Assembly (NCBI RefSeq): GCF_020740795.1
Contig: NC_067294.1
Location: forward strand, 4,650,001-4,714,000
Source: Apus apus
Lineage: Eukaryota > Chordata > Aves > Apodiformes > Apodidae
DNA: 64,000 nt
Reading direction: 5' to 3'
Below, one piece after another: positions 24,944 to 35,330 of this stretch (its first letter is position 1; each line of letters begins with the position of its first letter). The translations under genes were made by a program, and so were the position numbers. The notes beneath the pieces were generated by a model, which was not told the DNA's origin, searched no databases, and saw only the letters and a list, made by a program, of their open reading frames with translations.

Positions 24944-25982
24944 CTGCAAGAAAATCAAGATGCTATTTGTTAGAATTTTTTAAAAGCACGTTTAGGCAAA
25001 AGGTATTCATCACATTATCTTCATAATACTGGTTAACATAAAACACTAAAAATTAAACTTATGTAACAAAACACTCCTCCCAAATACATCACTTTCTATT
25101 CAGCTTGAGGTCCAAGAAAGAGCAGCTGTTAACAGTGATTTAATCTGAACACTGAAAACTGCTGAATAAAGACCTTTCCCCCAGTACAGGGCTTCTTTCC
25201 TTTTGTTCACTTTCAAGTTAACTTTGGTTTGTTATCTCTTTTTTCTGTCCAATGGTGCATACACATTTATATAATGTTAGTTCTATAAAAACTAAAACCA
25301 AGCCTTATGCATCAACTAGAGGCAGTGATTCCACACTGCTGTTCTGTCTAGAAAGTTCTTACACTTTGAAAAAAGAACAGCAACACAAAAGGAAACTTTC
25401 TGCCATTGCTAGAAGTGATCTGTGCAGACAAGTTCTTACTCTAACATTGTTTTTTAGTGTTTCCTTAGACTTAGAAGGAAGACACTATTTAAGAACAGTC
25501 ATGTTTAGGGTCTGTACCAATGATCAACATATCCATGTTGATGATGAACAGAAAATTCATCTTAGTTATTAAGTCAAGGACTGCAAAACTGACAGGCACT
25601 TCAGACTCCACAAATTAGGCAGAAAGCATGACCTGATACTCCTCTAAAAACACAGGGATGCTTTAAAGAAAGGGATTCAAACACCTTAAGAAATGCAAAG
25701 AAAAAAAACTGGCTAAATTCAAAGCCATTAACACAACGCTGCCTATGAAACCCAGAAATTCATTAAACAGCAAAGAACTACTGATCAGATGAAACAGTCT
25801 GAATCAGAGCAAAGTTACTCACACTTCATAGAAAGGTAATACATCTCAAAGAGCTCACAAAAATATCTAAGAAACATAGCTTCATCCCTTGACCTTTCTA
25901 CACTTAATTTTTTTAAAAGAAAAGTTCAGACGAAGACAGAAGCAGCACAGTTCAAGTTGGGAGAAACAAAGAACAAACTTAC

Positions 25983-26077
25983 CATTTTGGCATTGTACTT
26001 CACAATATAATCAGACTCCACAAACAAGATATTTTCAGGCTTTAAATCTGTATGAGTTAGTTTATTGTGGTGTAAAA
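25983..26077 (-). CDS. CLK4: CLK4 exon 8: catalytic loop
   Basis: This 95-nt exon, acceptor TTGTAG and donor AATG|GTAAGT, encodes [20 protein letters not shown], then [20 protein letters not shown] (Asp284 catalytic) replaces the usual HRD, which is standard for LAMMER kinases. Confidence 0.92.
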
Positions 26078-26175
26078 CTACAAGGAAAAAGGAAACAATA
26101 TTTGGTAATTAATACATTTCCAAAAGGGAAAAAAACCACAACAAACATGTGGTAAGAATATTAAGATTTACTTAC

Positions 26176-26342
26176 AGTTTATGGACTGGCAAATTTGATA
26201 AGCCATGTTTCTAATGTCATTAATATGAAATGGCAGAAAGCTGTTTTCCTTAATAAAATCATAAGTACTGAGTCCCAGCAGCTCAAAAACAATGCAAACG
26301 TGGCCATGATGATCAAACCATTCCAGCATCTGGACACAGCGG
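26176..26342 (-). CDS. CLK4: CLK4 exon 7: hinge and upper C-lobe
   Basis: This 167-nt exon, acceptor TTCTTCAG and donor AACT|GTAAGT, encodes FRCVQMLEWFDHHGHVCIVF, the hinge ELLGLSTYDFIKENSFLPF, and the following helix through QICQSIN. The ELLGLSTYDF hinge is a CLK signature. Confidence 0.92.
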
Positions 26343-26431
26343 CTGAAGAATTAAAAAAAAAAATCTTAATTTATTGAATAATTTTCTTTCCCAACTCCTC
26401 AGCATGCTGATTATTCTAATTGTATACTTAC

Positions 26432-26548
26432 AAAGTGCTGCTTGGATCCATGGTGTTTAAGTGTTCCAACACCTGTATTTCTGAACGAGCTGCTTCTCGG
26501 TATCTACCAACATTTTTCACAATTTTAACTGCTACATGCATTCCTCTC
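26432..26548 (-). CDS. CLK4: CLK4 exon 6: VAVK lysine and alpha-C helix
   Basis: This 117-nt exon, acceptor CTTAAAG and donor CTTT|GTAAGT, encodes RGMHVAVKIVKNVGRYREAA, then RSEIQVLEHLNTMDPSST. Lys187 in VAVK is the ATP-anchoring lysine; Glu in RSEIQVLEHL is the partner of the Lys-Glu salt bridge. Confidence 0.92.
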
Positions 26549-28065
26549 CTTTAAGAGAAAGTAAAGAATCACAAACTGAATCAATTATTGTTGAATACCT
26601 ACAACACCAAATCAGGCTAATTTTAATAAAAGAAACACAGGAAGATCAAAGGTCACTGAGAACTGTAAGCTGGATTAAGAGGAATTTGAGTGAAGCACAC
26701 TGCACTGAACCAGGACTGGTTTTCTAAAGAAACGTGATACTGATCTTTCCTTTGTTGCTACATTAACTACTTCTCAGTTTTATTATCTCATCTAGGGGAG
26801 AACAAACATTAGGAATCAACATGATTAAAAAAAATGAGCAAAGGTCTCATTTGAGGAAAGTACTGCAAAAATTTGACTTGTCCCTGCAACTTGCACAATT
26901 TGTCCTTTTTTCCAGTGCTCCTATGGAATCAGGGGAATTGAGTAACTTCTAAAGTTTAGATTGAGTATTTTATACTAGTGAAAACCGACCTGCTCTCAGT
27001 GTGACTGCAAACTGTAAGGCTGTTACTTAAATGAACACAGATATACATAGTTCATTCTATCCTGTTCACTCTTAGACAATTTTTAATTGTCTCTGTAGGG
27101 GTATTCAGATTCTAATGACCTAAGAATACTGTCTGCCCTCAGCACAATCTCAAGTTCCTGCACAAACCTAACTTGTGAAATGACAGAATAAACAAAGGCA
27201 GAGGAAAAATTACTAGGGCCATGTCACAGAACTGCAGATATAAAACATGACTGAAGTAATCCGAGTTCTACTGTTAAAAAACTCCTAGCACATACAGAAG
27301 TAGTGGAAATAAAATAATTTTCTCCACCAAACATACTATCACATGGAAGTAACCATTCCATTAAAACCAGACTGGATACTGGAGTACTGTGCATTCAGAA
27401 AAGCTTTAAAGGATAATTCTGATTATGAAAACTGAGGAAAGAAATTTACAGCTTGACAAATCCCAAGCAACTATTTTCACTTATAACCAAAACTACTTTC
27501 TCAGCATCTCACTGCATCATCTCCTAAATGTCAGTCTCCCAAATCTGCTCTGTGCTCTTTACAGACCTTCACCTTCTCTAGTTAGGGCAACAGCACTTGC
27601 AGCACCAACAGAAAAACGTGATGAAGCAAACACAGCTCTCCCTCTTTAAAAGCCTAGATAACACCTACTTAGAAATCAATAGTTTGCACCATGTGGTTAT
27701 ACAGATTGTACAGAAAAATAAAGCTATTAAAAAGCTTATTTTTGAAAGAAAAAGTCAATACCATCCAAGGGCCTTTCAGAGAGCAACAGAAGAAACAACA
27801 TTCATAGCATTGAAAGAGATGACTAAATAACCTCGAAATCAACTACAGGCAGATGTAGAATCACTTGAAAATCCTTAAAAATTTCAAGCTAGAAATAAGC
27901 TTACAAGGTATCCCTCAAAAGCAGCATAATTTCTTTCTTAAATATGCTTTAACATTTTATTGGAACCGTGATTTTCTTTTAAAGAAAATGCCCCTGAGCT
28001 TTAACTGCTGAGCTAAATACTATCTTCTATCATGTGATTCACTTATAAAGAAAACCAATACTTAC

Positions 28066-28132
28066 ATATCATGATCTATGCACTCCACTACTTTTCCAAA
28101 AGCTCCTTCTCCTAAAGTAGCAACAATTTCAT
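28066..28132 (-). CDS. CLK4: CLK4 exon 5: kinase glycine-rich loop
   Basis: This 67-nt exon, acceptor CTTTTTAG and donor ATAT|GTAAGT, encodes Y157-D178 (YEIVATLGEGAFGKVVECID, then HD) plus two bases of Met179. It contains the nucleotide-binding GEGAFG loop. Read in the frame produced by exon 4 skipping, it begins MKLLLL and then stops. Confidence 0.92.
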
Positions 28133-28375
28133 CTAAAAAGAACAAACACAAGTTAGAATTACAAAAATACTTTAACAAGAATGAATATTATTAATGTAGA
28201 TTTAAAAATGTGCCATTACAAAAGCATAATTACTTTAAATATCAGCATCTGAATGCATTATTTTATTGGACAGGTGTCATGAAAACAGTTAGCCAAAATA
28301 CTATCTCTTGTTCTAATCTCAAAATTCAAGTTCATTTACTAATTGGAACTTTTTGAACACAGTATTTAAATTCTA

Positions 28376-28432
28376 CAGAAAAGAAGATACGCAAAAAAAC
28401 AAAAAAGCACAAAAAAAACAGAACAAAAAGAG
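28376..28432 (-). repeat. U-rich tract in CLK4 intron 4
   Basis: On the CLK4 transcript this is a run of U blocks separated by single G or C bases, roughly 100-150 nt downstream of the weak exon 4 donor. It may be simple low complexity or a binding region for U-rich-binding splicing regulators. Confidence 0.6.
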
Positions 28433-28528
28433 CAATGAAGATTTCTTTAGCCCCCCTCCTCTGACATACTATTCTAAACAGATTTTTTGCTGAAAAGTTT
28501 TTAAAAAGTGTTGAAAAATGTTCTATAC

Positions 28529-28619
28529 ATCTTGCTCTTAGAACGTCTCCACTTTCACAGATCAGGTGACCCTCCTCATCATCCTCTACACTCCTGGATC
28601 TTTTCCTTCGGTGACTCTT
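28529..28619 (-). CDS. CLK4: CLK4 exon 4: 91-nt regulated cassette before the kinase domain
   Basis: The acceptor is TTTCCAG and the donor AGAT|GTATAG. It encodes residues 127-156 (KSHRRKRSRSVEDDEEGHLI, then CESGDVLRAR) and one base of Tyr157. The length is 91 nt, not a multiple of three, the same as I remember for the human CLK1 cassette exon. The donor is weak, with T at -1 and A at +5. Skipping joins exon 3 to exon 5 out of frame. Confidence 0.92.
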
Positions 28620-29781
28620 CTGGAAACGGCACCAAGATGGTCCAGCCAATCAATATATCAGAGTGAATTCAGGGCAGAATACGCAATTCATTCAGCGGGG
28701 AGATATTCAGGCATTCAGTTACACACCAGGCCACGAACAGTTGGCAGGAGCAATTTCAAATTCAGTCCCCAGAAATTCACAGGGCACAGTTTATGTTACA
28801 GAAGAAAAACATGGCAAGGAACAGATTTTCAGATAAATACTTAAAGTGATAAAGCAACAGAAAAAACAACACAATTTTGTCTCTCAAACAGTGGTTTAAC
28901 TGAAAACAGTTTAAGAACGCAACATCACTAGTTCTAATACTTTGCTAGCAAACAGCAAAAAACAGTATTTACATACCTAAGCTCACAGTCAGGTGAAGTA
29001 TTTCTACTTTTAAAACATACACTTTATAAAATGTAAATATTAAAGAATATAAAGTAATTTTACTTCCCTCATGTTTAGAGAGAAGAAAAATTATTCTGCA
29101 GTCCCTAGTTTGCACTGTATAATCTAATACAACTTGCTGTTTTCTCTGAGAAATGTGACATCAAGCACCTGAAACTGCACCTGTACCAGTGGGCATCATG
29201 CCAATACTGAGAAATGCAGAGTGTGCCTTCAAAGAAGGCAAGCAGCAAACTTATCCCATCTTCAGTAAGACATTAGCTGCCATTAGCCAGGCACGTGGCT
29301 TATAGAAGTTTTCTGCAATCAGGTGTAGAACTTGTTCTTATCAATTTACCAGACATGCACAGTTCATAGCTCCAATTAAAAAGGCATGTCACTTCTATTA
29401 GTTTTATTAATAGGATGTATGGCAACTAAAAAACCCGTTCACTATGCTGTAAAACTAACAAGTCACAACTGTACTTTGAAATAGGTTACACATTTTCAAG
29501 ATACACATTTTTCAGCTTAATCCCAGTGATCTTAACTACCAGCCACCTATGTTTCCATTGTATAACTAGTACTGATGATATCCCACCCTCCACCCAACAG
29601 TCTGATCCAAAAGTCTCAAGCAAGAACATATTAATATGCTCACAAATGGACTCAACTACAAATAATTTTTTATAATATATTATTTCCTAAAGTACTGTGA
29701 CCAGGAACTGAAGTTCTAACACTCACTTAAAAAGTCTATTACCACTAAATCATTAATAATAAAGTTAAAAATTACTCATAC

Positions 29782-30007
29782 CGAATGCGATTGGTGACTG
29801 GAGCAATGATGCCTCTTATGCTTCCTTTTATGACTACTTTTCCTGCTCCGACCAGAGGATTTGCTATAGTGGTGATGGTGACTCTTTTCATAGTCTCTGT
29901 GATAATGCCTGTGGTCATATACTTCACAGAAGTCATTTCTGTATTCCTCAACATATCTCCGGTCATGATGGTCTCTTTCATTTATGGCTCTATCGTCCAA
30001 ATAATGA
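29782..30007 (-). CDS. CLK4: CLK4 exon 3: RS/His-rich N-terminal region
   Basis: This 226-nt exon lies between acceptor ATTTTCAG and donor TTCG|GTATGAG. It encodes residues 51-126 (SHYLDDRAINERDHHDRRYV, then EEYRNDFCEVYDHRHYH, ending with KRKHKRHHCSSHQSHS). The RDHHDRRYVEEYRND block is characteristic of CLK1/CLK4. It ends on a codon boundary, so what follows depends on whether exon 4 is included. The donor lacks the usual AAGT at +3 to +6. Confidence 0.9.
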
Positions 30008-30629
30008 CTGAAAATATATTTTAAGTGAATGTTCTCCACTTCCAAAATTTGAGGTTCCAACAAGATAAGTGACTTGAGCTGATTTACAGTGTTACACAGT
30101 ATGTCTTTACATCTAGAATGTTTTCTCATTGACTCCCTCCCCAGTAACAGTGGAGCTTTTGATGTAACTTTATTAGGCATCTAATAACATTGTCAGTCTC
30201 AAATACAGAGCAGCCATCCACATGAACAATATATAATCCATCCACAGTTTGCACAGCAAATAAGAAACTCACACTGAAAAAGGAGAAACATGTCCTAAAA
30301 ATATACTGAGCAACTCAATTACAATCTCCAAAGTCACAGGATAGAACACTTGATACAGCAATAGCCCCCCCTTCTATCCTTTAAAAGCTTGAAGTGTTAA
30401 AAAAGAAAAATAAAACCTGGAGACTGAGAGAAGCAGCATTGTTCTTAGTGCTCTGATTAACATTAAAAACCTCCGAGTATCTGGATCAAGGATCTATTGC
30501 ACTGAAAAAAACCTTTAAGACAGCTGCTGAGGCAAAGAGCACCCATATTGCTTATACCTGCTCCTTCCAGCATTTTATAAGCATGATTAGGAGCTCTTAA
30601 ATGAATTCCACGGGATCTTTTCCTCAAGG

Positions 30630-30664
30630 AAAAAAAAAATAATAAAAAAAAAATCACAAAAAAC
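30630..30664 (+). repeat. A-rich tract in CLK4 intron 2
   Basis: Two A runs separated by TAAT. Low complexity. Confidence 0.7.
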
Positions 30665-31055
30665 CCCGCATCCTTCCAGTGAAGGCAGCGTGGAACAGAG
30701 AGCAAACCACCTCCAAGTAAGTAAAACTCATACTTACCATGTATTAAATAGTTAAATAAACTCCTTCCTTTTGGTCACATTAAGAAAACGAAAAGGAATA
30801 CTTTTACTTGAGATTGCACATTGAAGGTATTCAGTACTTAACTGACAACAATGAAGCAAACTAGTCACATTGGCTTGTTTTTATTAAAGAATTACGGTTC
30901 AGGTCCTCTGTTAACAAAACCAACTTCCTCTTAAGCTTATCTTAAGTGAGCCAAACCTGAAGAAATGGACAACTTTGTGCACTCCAAAACCCTTATCCTG
31001 AAAACGTATGTATTTTAGACGTGATAAGAAACACTAGCAATTCAGAGTCTTATAC

Positions 31056-31213
31056 CTTTCTGAAATGCGACTTGGTTTATAGTGCTTGCTTTCTTGTCCA
31101 CTGCTCTGAGATCTTTTTCTCCGCTTTCGGCTGCTGCTGTGCTTCCTCTGATCCCAGCTATTTCTGTCCTCCCATTCCGGACAATGAGAATGCTTTGAAT
31201 GCCTCATTTGCCA
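31056..31213 (-). CDS. CLK4: CLK4 exon 2: start codon and basic N-terminus
   Basis: The exon runs from acceptor TTTTTTAG to donor AAAG|GTATAAG; only six bases of 5' UTR precede the ATG at 31207-31205. It encodes residues 1-50 plus two bases: MRHSKHSHCPEWEDRNSWDQ, then an RKRRKRSQSSGQ-type basic, Ser-rich stretch typical of CLK1/CLK4. The N-terminal region mediates SR-protein binding and nuclear speckle targeting in this family. Confidence 0.9.
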
Positions 31214-33901
31214 CTAAAAAACAGAGACAAAAGCACATAAAAGACAAAAGCATTACATTGGTATTTGTAGATGCAAGTCAACTACGGTATTTGATCAAAT
31301 ATGACAGAAACAGAAAGAACCATCTCCCTCAATTCATCAGCTTCTCCCACACAGTATTTTGGGTTTGGGTGAGTAGACATAGCTCTCTCATCCTAACACT
31401 GTAACACTGTTGCAAAACACAAATCTAGACTAAATAGGCCAACTCATCTTCACTTAATAGCTTCAAACATGTCATTAAAACTTGTTTTAAATAAACTCTC
31501 AAGTGACTAAACAGAACAATTTCCTTGTTGAAGAGCCTTCTGAGACACCTTCATCTTCAAACATCCTCTCCAACAAAACATGGATTTAGTTCTTCATACA
31601 ATTTTGTACATAAGTTACTACGTGAAAGACCAGTCTGTTAACTTTAAAACCCCTTCACAAATCTATTTAAAGATCACCGTTAAACAGACAATTTTTCAAG
31701 CTTCAGCAGCAATCCCAGCAAACTGATCTGTTAACACAGAACTGCAGCACCATGAGCCAAGCCACCATTTCTGAACCCCTTTAGCGTGCAAGTATGTCCA
31801 TGTTTCACAACTCAGCTGGTTTGCCAAAGACAAAACCCACCAGCTTCTGCTGCTGGATGTTACATGCAGGAATTCTGTGTTCAAAAGGTACACGCACTAC
31901 TGGAAACAAAAAGAAAGTAAAGCAGAGCTGTAGAACTAAGAGCATAACAAAACCAACCATTATTTGCTAACTCTTCTTTGGCAAGTGTTTTTGGAAATAA
32001 GCACAAGCTTACATATCTACTTCAGTATATTCTGAAAAATGAACTAACACAGGACAAGAAAAAGTTTCCATGCTGCAGTGACAGCAAAAGTAGTTTAGAA
32101 ACCATAAAACTAAAAAAAAAAATCAATCCTTATTGTGTAAATTTACATAAAACAACATTGGAGGCATTAAGAAGGAAACTTTTAGAACACATATATGGCA
32201 AGCCTCTTCTGAAAAAGGTTTTCTGATACTTTCATAATTTTATGGTAGGCTAGTGGTGATAAACACACAACAGACACCTGCACCATTTTTTTTTACAGAA
32301 ATTTGTCTTTAAAATACAAAAAACAATGCTAACAGAGTGACAAGCTGTGCAAAAATGAATGACTGGTACATGGTGTCAGTCATGATCTAGGTCCTACAAA
32401 AATCTTAATTCACTTATGATACATTAGTAAGAAATAAAAATACTAATGTATTGAATGACAAACAAAAATGCCTAAAAGACCAAGACAAAATTAAAACCAA
32501 TTAGTGTTTCATTTACATGCCTAAATTTCTTCTCTTCTTACCCAGCTCCACAGCCATTTGCCTGTTTTCAACTTACATAACTCAAATTATGAAACCATTC
32601 AGGTTTCAGTTATTCCACTTGTGAGGTGAAGAGTTCCCCTTACACACTCAGTTATAGGAGAACAGAGGATTCTACTTATGATTGTGTTTTAATTTCTTTT
32701 TACCCATTTAACAGAAGGCAGGCTGCCCTTATGCTCTATAATGGACCAACACCTAAATAAAATCATCATTAAAGTGTCCTGCAGACAGGGACTTGGGGGT
32801 GGAAGGATGGAGACAACACAGAAATCTAGAGAAAAGGTCTAGCTGAAGACTAACTGCTGCTTAACTACACTCAAGTGCACACAGAATTACTGGAATTATG
32901 ATGGAAGTTGCAAATTCTGCCCCTGAAGGAGCCAAGGAAATGCAAATGAGAAGGAAACCGACAGAATCGGTCTGTGCAAGGCCAGAAGCAGCCAGAATCC
33001 ATTTTATGGTAGCAGCCACCTTAAATATTTTTTACTATTATGTGCTCTCTGTAATTGTATGCATCGAAGCACTTCACTTATGCAATACTGACAGCTGACA
33101 CGAACATATGCATTCCCATAGCACGTGTCCCTAATCTACATCAGAGGCCGTTTTCACTCCCACATTTTGCCATAAGGTTTCTCAAACGGGAGCCACGGAC
33201 CTTTTACAAAATATTCACACATAAAGCGCCTCAGGAAGGCCACGAAGTCCTGCCATAAGCTGCCTACACAGCAATTTCTAAATGTCTCCGCTTAAAAAAC
33301 TTGGCAAGCGCTACGGATCGGAACAGGTCAAAGGCTTATTCATTTGAGATGACCAAAGTCCGCCAGGTTAGGCCGATCTGAGCGTCTGGGAGACCAAGGG
33401 GCGCAGGCCGAGACGCCCACTACCCCAAGCCCCAGCCACGAAGCCCACCTGCACGCCGGTTCTCTCTCAGGAGGCCTATGGAGACGCGAGGGGGGAGGAA
33501 GGGCCCGTCTCTGTTGCCGGCGGGGCAGGCGCCGGACACCTCGCGCAGGCCGCCCCGAAGCGCCGAGCTGCGGGGCCCCCACCCCGCAAACCCCACCGCA
33601 CACCAGAGCCCAGCTCTGCCCGCCCCAGCTCCCGCACGCACCCTCTCCGCCACAAGGGACTCTGACCGGGTGGGTCCTGCACTCAGAATCCTGCCTCCCA
33701 CCTGAACGTTTCCACCTTCACCCCCTCACGCAGGGCTCCACGCTCACCCAGCTCCCCGGGCCGCGAAGGCGAGGCGAGCAGCTCCCCATTCCCACCCCTT
33801 TCGCGCCCCGCTGCTTCGGCCCCTTAGAAAACGTACGGGAGAGAGGAAAAAAATTAAAGAAGAAAATGAGCCCGAGGAAGAAGGCCGCCTACACCACTTA
33901 C
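31214..33901 (-). other. CLK4 intron 1
   Basis: This 2.7-kb intron lies between the untranslated first exon and the ATG-bearing second exon. Its 5' part (33.4-33.9 kb) is still in the CpG island; the rest is AT-rich with no gene or transposon I recognise. Confidence 0.6.
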
Positions 33902-33985
33902 AGCTGGAAAAAAAGGCGAGCGAGACCCGTATCCGCCCTGCGCGCACAAACAAAATGGCGCCCGCGACCGAGCGAGGAGAAACCG
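33902..33985 (-). other. CLK4: CLK4 exon 1, non-coding 5' UTR
   Basis: CLK-family genes begin with an untranslated exon. On the minus strand the first good donor downstream of the CpG-island core is CAGCT|GTAAGT (intron begins at 33901), and it splices well in principle to the acceptor before 31213. The 5' end is a guess from the GC-box/CRE cluster just upstream. Other possible donors lie farther downstream (minus GTGAGCG near 33748 and GTGGGAG near 33702), so alternative first exons are possible. Confidence 0.55.
33951..33960 (-). promoter_or_regulatory. YY1-type site near the CLK4 start
   Basis: CGCCATTTTG on the minus strand matches the YY1 core CCATNTT with its common CG context. In housekeeping promoters this element is typically found just downstream of the start and oriented with transcription, as here. 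This helps place the CLK4 start near 33.97 kb. Confidence 0.5.
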
Positions 33986-34022
33986 CTTCCCCCGCCCTGC
34001 CCCTCGCGGCTCCCGCGCGCCG

Positions 34023-34030
34023 TGACGTCA
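34023..34030. promoter_or_regulatory. Full palindromic CRE (TGACGTCA)
   Basis: This is a perfect 8-bp cAMP-response element in the CpG island, just upstream of the inferred CLK4 first exon. Within about 100 bp of a CpG-island start this motif is usually bound by CREB/ATF proteins. Function here is inferred from motif and position. Confidence 0.6.
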
Positions 34031-34080
34031 GACGCACGGCACAAGGGCGGGCGCGGGGCGTTCCCGGCCCCCTCAGGGGG

Positions 34081-34137
34081 CCCCGCCCGGCCCCGCACGC
34101 CCCGCCCGGCCCCGCACGCCCCGCCCGGCCCTGCCCC
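34081..34137 (+). repeat. 19-bp GC-box tandem repeat, three copies
   Basis: Unit CCCCGCCCGGCCCCGCACG occurs twice exactly (34081-34099, 34100-34118) and a third time with changes in its 3' end (34119-34137). Each unit contains a CCCCGCCC Sp/KLF-type box. It sits immediately upstream of the CRE in the CLK4 promoter. Confidence 0.85.
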
Positions 34138-34310
34138 TGCGGGAGGGGCCTCCAGGGAGCTGAGGCCGCCCGTGTTGGGGACCCGAAGTCGTGCAGCGCT
34201 TGGAGCAGCCGGGCCGGGCTCCAGGGCTGCCGCCGGGCCGCTCCCCTCAGGTGCCTCGTCACGCGGGTGGAGCCGTCCCGGGGTTGCAGTTAATTGGCTC
34301 CTAATGAACG

Positions 34311-34629
34311 CGCCGAAAGGTGTGTTGGAGCGGTTCCGGATCCGGGTTGGTGGTTCTGTTAGGCCTGGCTTCATGCTCGCACTTGATTCTTGCCCTTAAT
34401 GTTTAAGAGTAGCTCACAAGTCCCGGGGAAGTTGTCCCTGCGTGGTGCTAACAGGTGTCCAGGAAAAACCTGATAAAAGCGATTTTCTGCCCAAGCCTGC
34501 AGGTTACAGCTGTCCCCTCTTGCACGAGTAGTTGCTCTGACGGCTGGAAAGAGAGTGTGTGCATTGCTGACTGAAAGCAAATCGGTGTTTCCCAGTCCTG
34601 GGATAAACCCGGAGGATGCACAGCCCCAG
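34311..34629. other. Upstream flank of CLK4 promoter
   Basis: This is ordinary non-coding DNA between the CpG island and the CR1 fragment. The last part may already be diverged CR1 sequence. No gene seen. Confidence 0.5.
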
Positions 34630-35330
34630 GCGGTGCTGCAGGCTGGGGAAGGGGTGGCTGGAAAGGTCGGGAAGGGACCTGGGGCTGTACCAACAGCTGC
34701 TGAGTGTGAGCCAGCGTGTGCCCGGGTGGCCAAGAAGGCCAGTGGCATTCTGGCCTTCATCAGGAATTGTAAGCAGCAGGTCTGGAGAGGTGGTTGTCTC
34801 CCTGTCCTCTGGTGAGGCCGCGCCTCGAGCGCTGTGCTCAGATTTTGGGCCCTCACTACAGAAGGGACTTCGAGCGACTAGAGTGTGTCCTGAGAAGGGC
34901 AGCCGAGCTGCTGAAGGGGCTGGAAAACAAACCTTATGGAGTGGCTAAGAGAACTGGGGCCGTTCAGTCTGAAGAGGAGGAGGCCAAGGGGAGACCTCAT
35001 CACTCTCTACCTGAACAGTTGGGGTGAGGGGAGGTCGGTCTCTTCTCTAGAAACTGGCGATAGGACGAGAGGAAATGGCTTCAAGTTATGTCAGGGGAGA
35101 TTTAGGTTGGATGTTAGGAAAAACTTCCTTACAGAAAGGGTTATTAAGCACTGGAACTGGCTGCCCAGGGTGGTTGAATCACCATCCCTGAATGTGTTTA
35201 ATAATCATTTAGATACGGTGCTTAGGGACGTGGTTTAGCAGCGGGCTGCGGGAGCTAGGTTAGTGGAGTTAGGTTAAAAGGTAGGACTAGGTGATCTTAC
35301 AGGTCTTTTCCAACCTGAATGATTCTTTGA
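34630..35330 (+). mobile_element. CR1 non-LTR retrotransposon, 5'-truncated 3' fragment
   Basis: The fragment is recognised by the chain of CR1 phrases: a GTGCCCGGGTGGCCAAGAAG segment, a GAGGCCGCGCCTCGAGC segment, TTTTGGGCCCTCACTACA, the CACTGGAACTGGCTGCCCAG segment, and the 3' end GGTCTTTTCCAACCTGAATG followed by ATTCTTTGA. The stretch 34936-35238 still reads as the C-terminal part of the CR1 ORF2 reverse-transcriptase polyprotein ([20 protein letters not shown]). It is a dead copy: about 0.7 kb of a multi-kilobase element. Its 5' boundary is approximate. CR1 is the main LINE of birds and also occurs in other sauropsids. Confidence 0.88.

Larger units (their letters stand above)
22960..33990 (-). 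other. CLK4: CLK4 gene, complete (CDC-like kinase 4)
   Basis: CLK4 is a nuclear LAMMER-family dual-specificity kinase that phosphorylates SR proteins (SRSF1 and others) and so controls their release from speckles and alternative splicing. Twelve coding exons plus a non-coding first exon were read; every junction is GT/AG and every phase matches, giving 477 residues (human CLK4 about 481). Residues 1-156 are a basic, Ser/Arg- and His-rich N-terminal region. The kinase domain spans about 157-473: glycine loop GEGAFG 164-169, VAVK lysine 187, catalytic HTDLKPEN 282-289 (Asp 284), DFG 321-323, and the family signature [11 protein letters not shown] 382-392. CLK1 is the close alternative; CLK4 is preferred because COL23A1 is its neighbour, as in human 5q35. 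The 91-nt exon 4 allows productive versus truncated splicing. Confidence 0.9.
33400..34310. promoter_or_regulatory. CpG-island promoter of CLK4
   Basis: This CG-dense segment has many GC boxes and AT-rich DNA on both sides. It covers the untranslated first exon of CLK4. No TATA box was seen at the expected place, consistent with a dispersed housekeeping-type start. GC-rich ORFs on both strands here are by-products of composition. Confidence 0.75.

Noticed and set aside
29776..30180. Minus-strand 134-codon ORF with a Met at 30180 as the CLK4 start
   Set aside because: The first 58 codons are intronic; a canonical acceptor (ATTTTCAG) precedes 30007 and the true start lies in exon 2 at 31207, in phase.
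33955..34293. Plus-strand ORF of 112 codons starting with ATGGCG in the CLK4 CpG island, as a possible divergent gene
   Set aside because: The ATG is the YY1-type motif AAAATGGCG; the ORF is Ala/Pro/Arg-rich in all frames, as expected from GC-rich DNA, with no splice or domain support.
34616..35238. Plus-strand ORFs as cellular genes
   Set aside because: They are remnants of CR1 retrotransposon sequence, not host genes.
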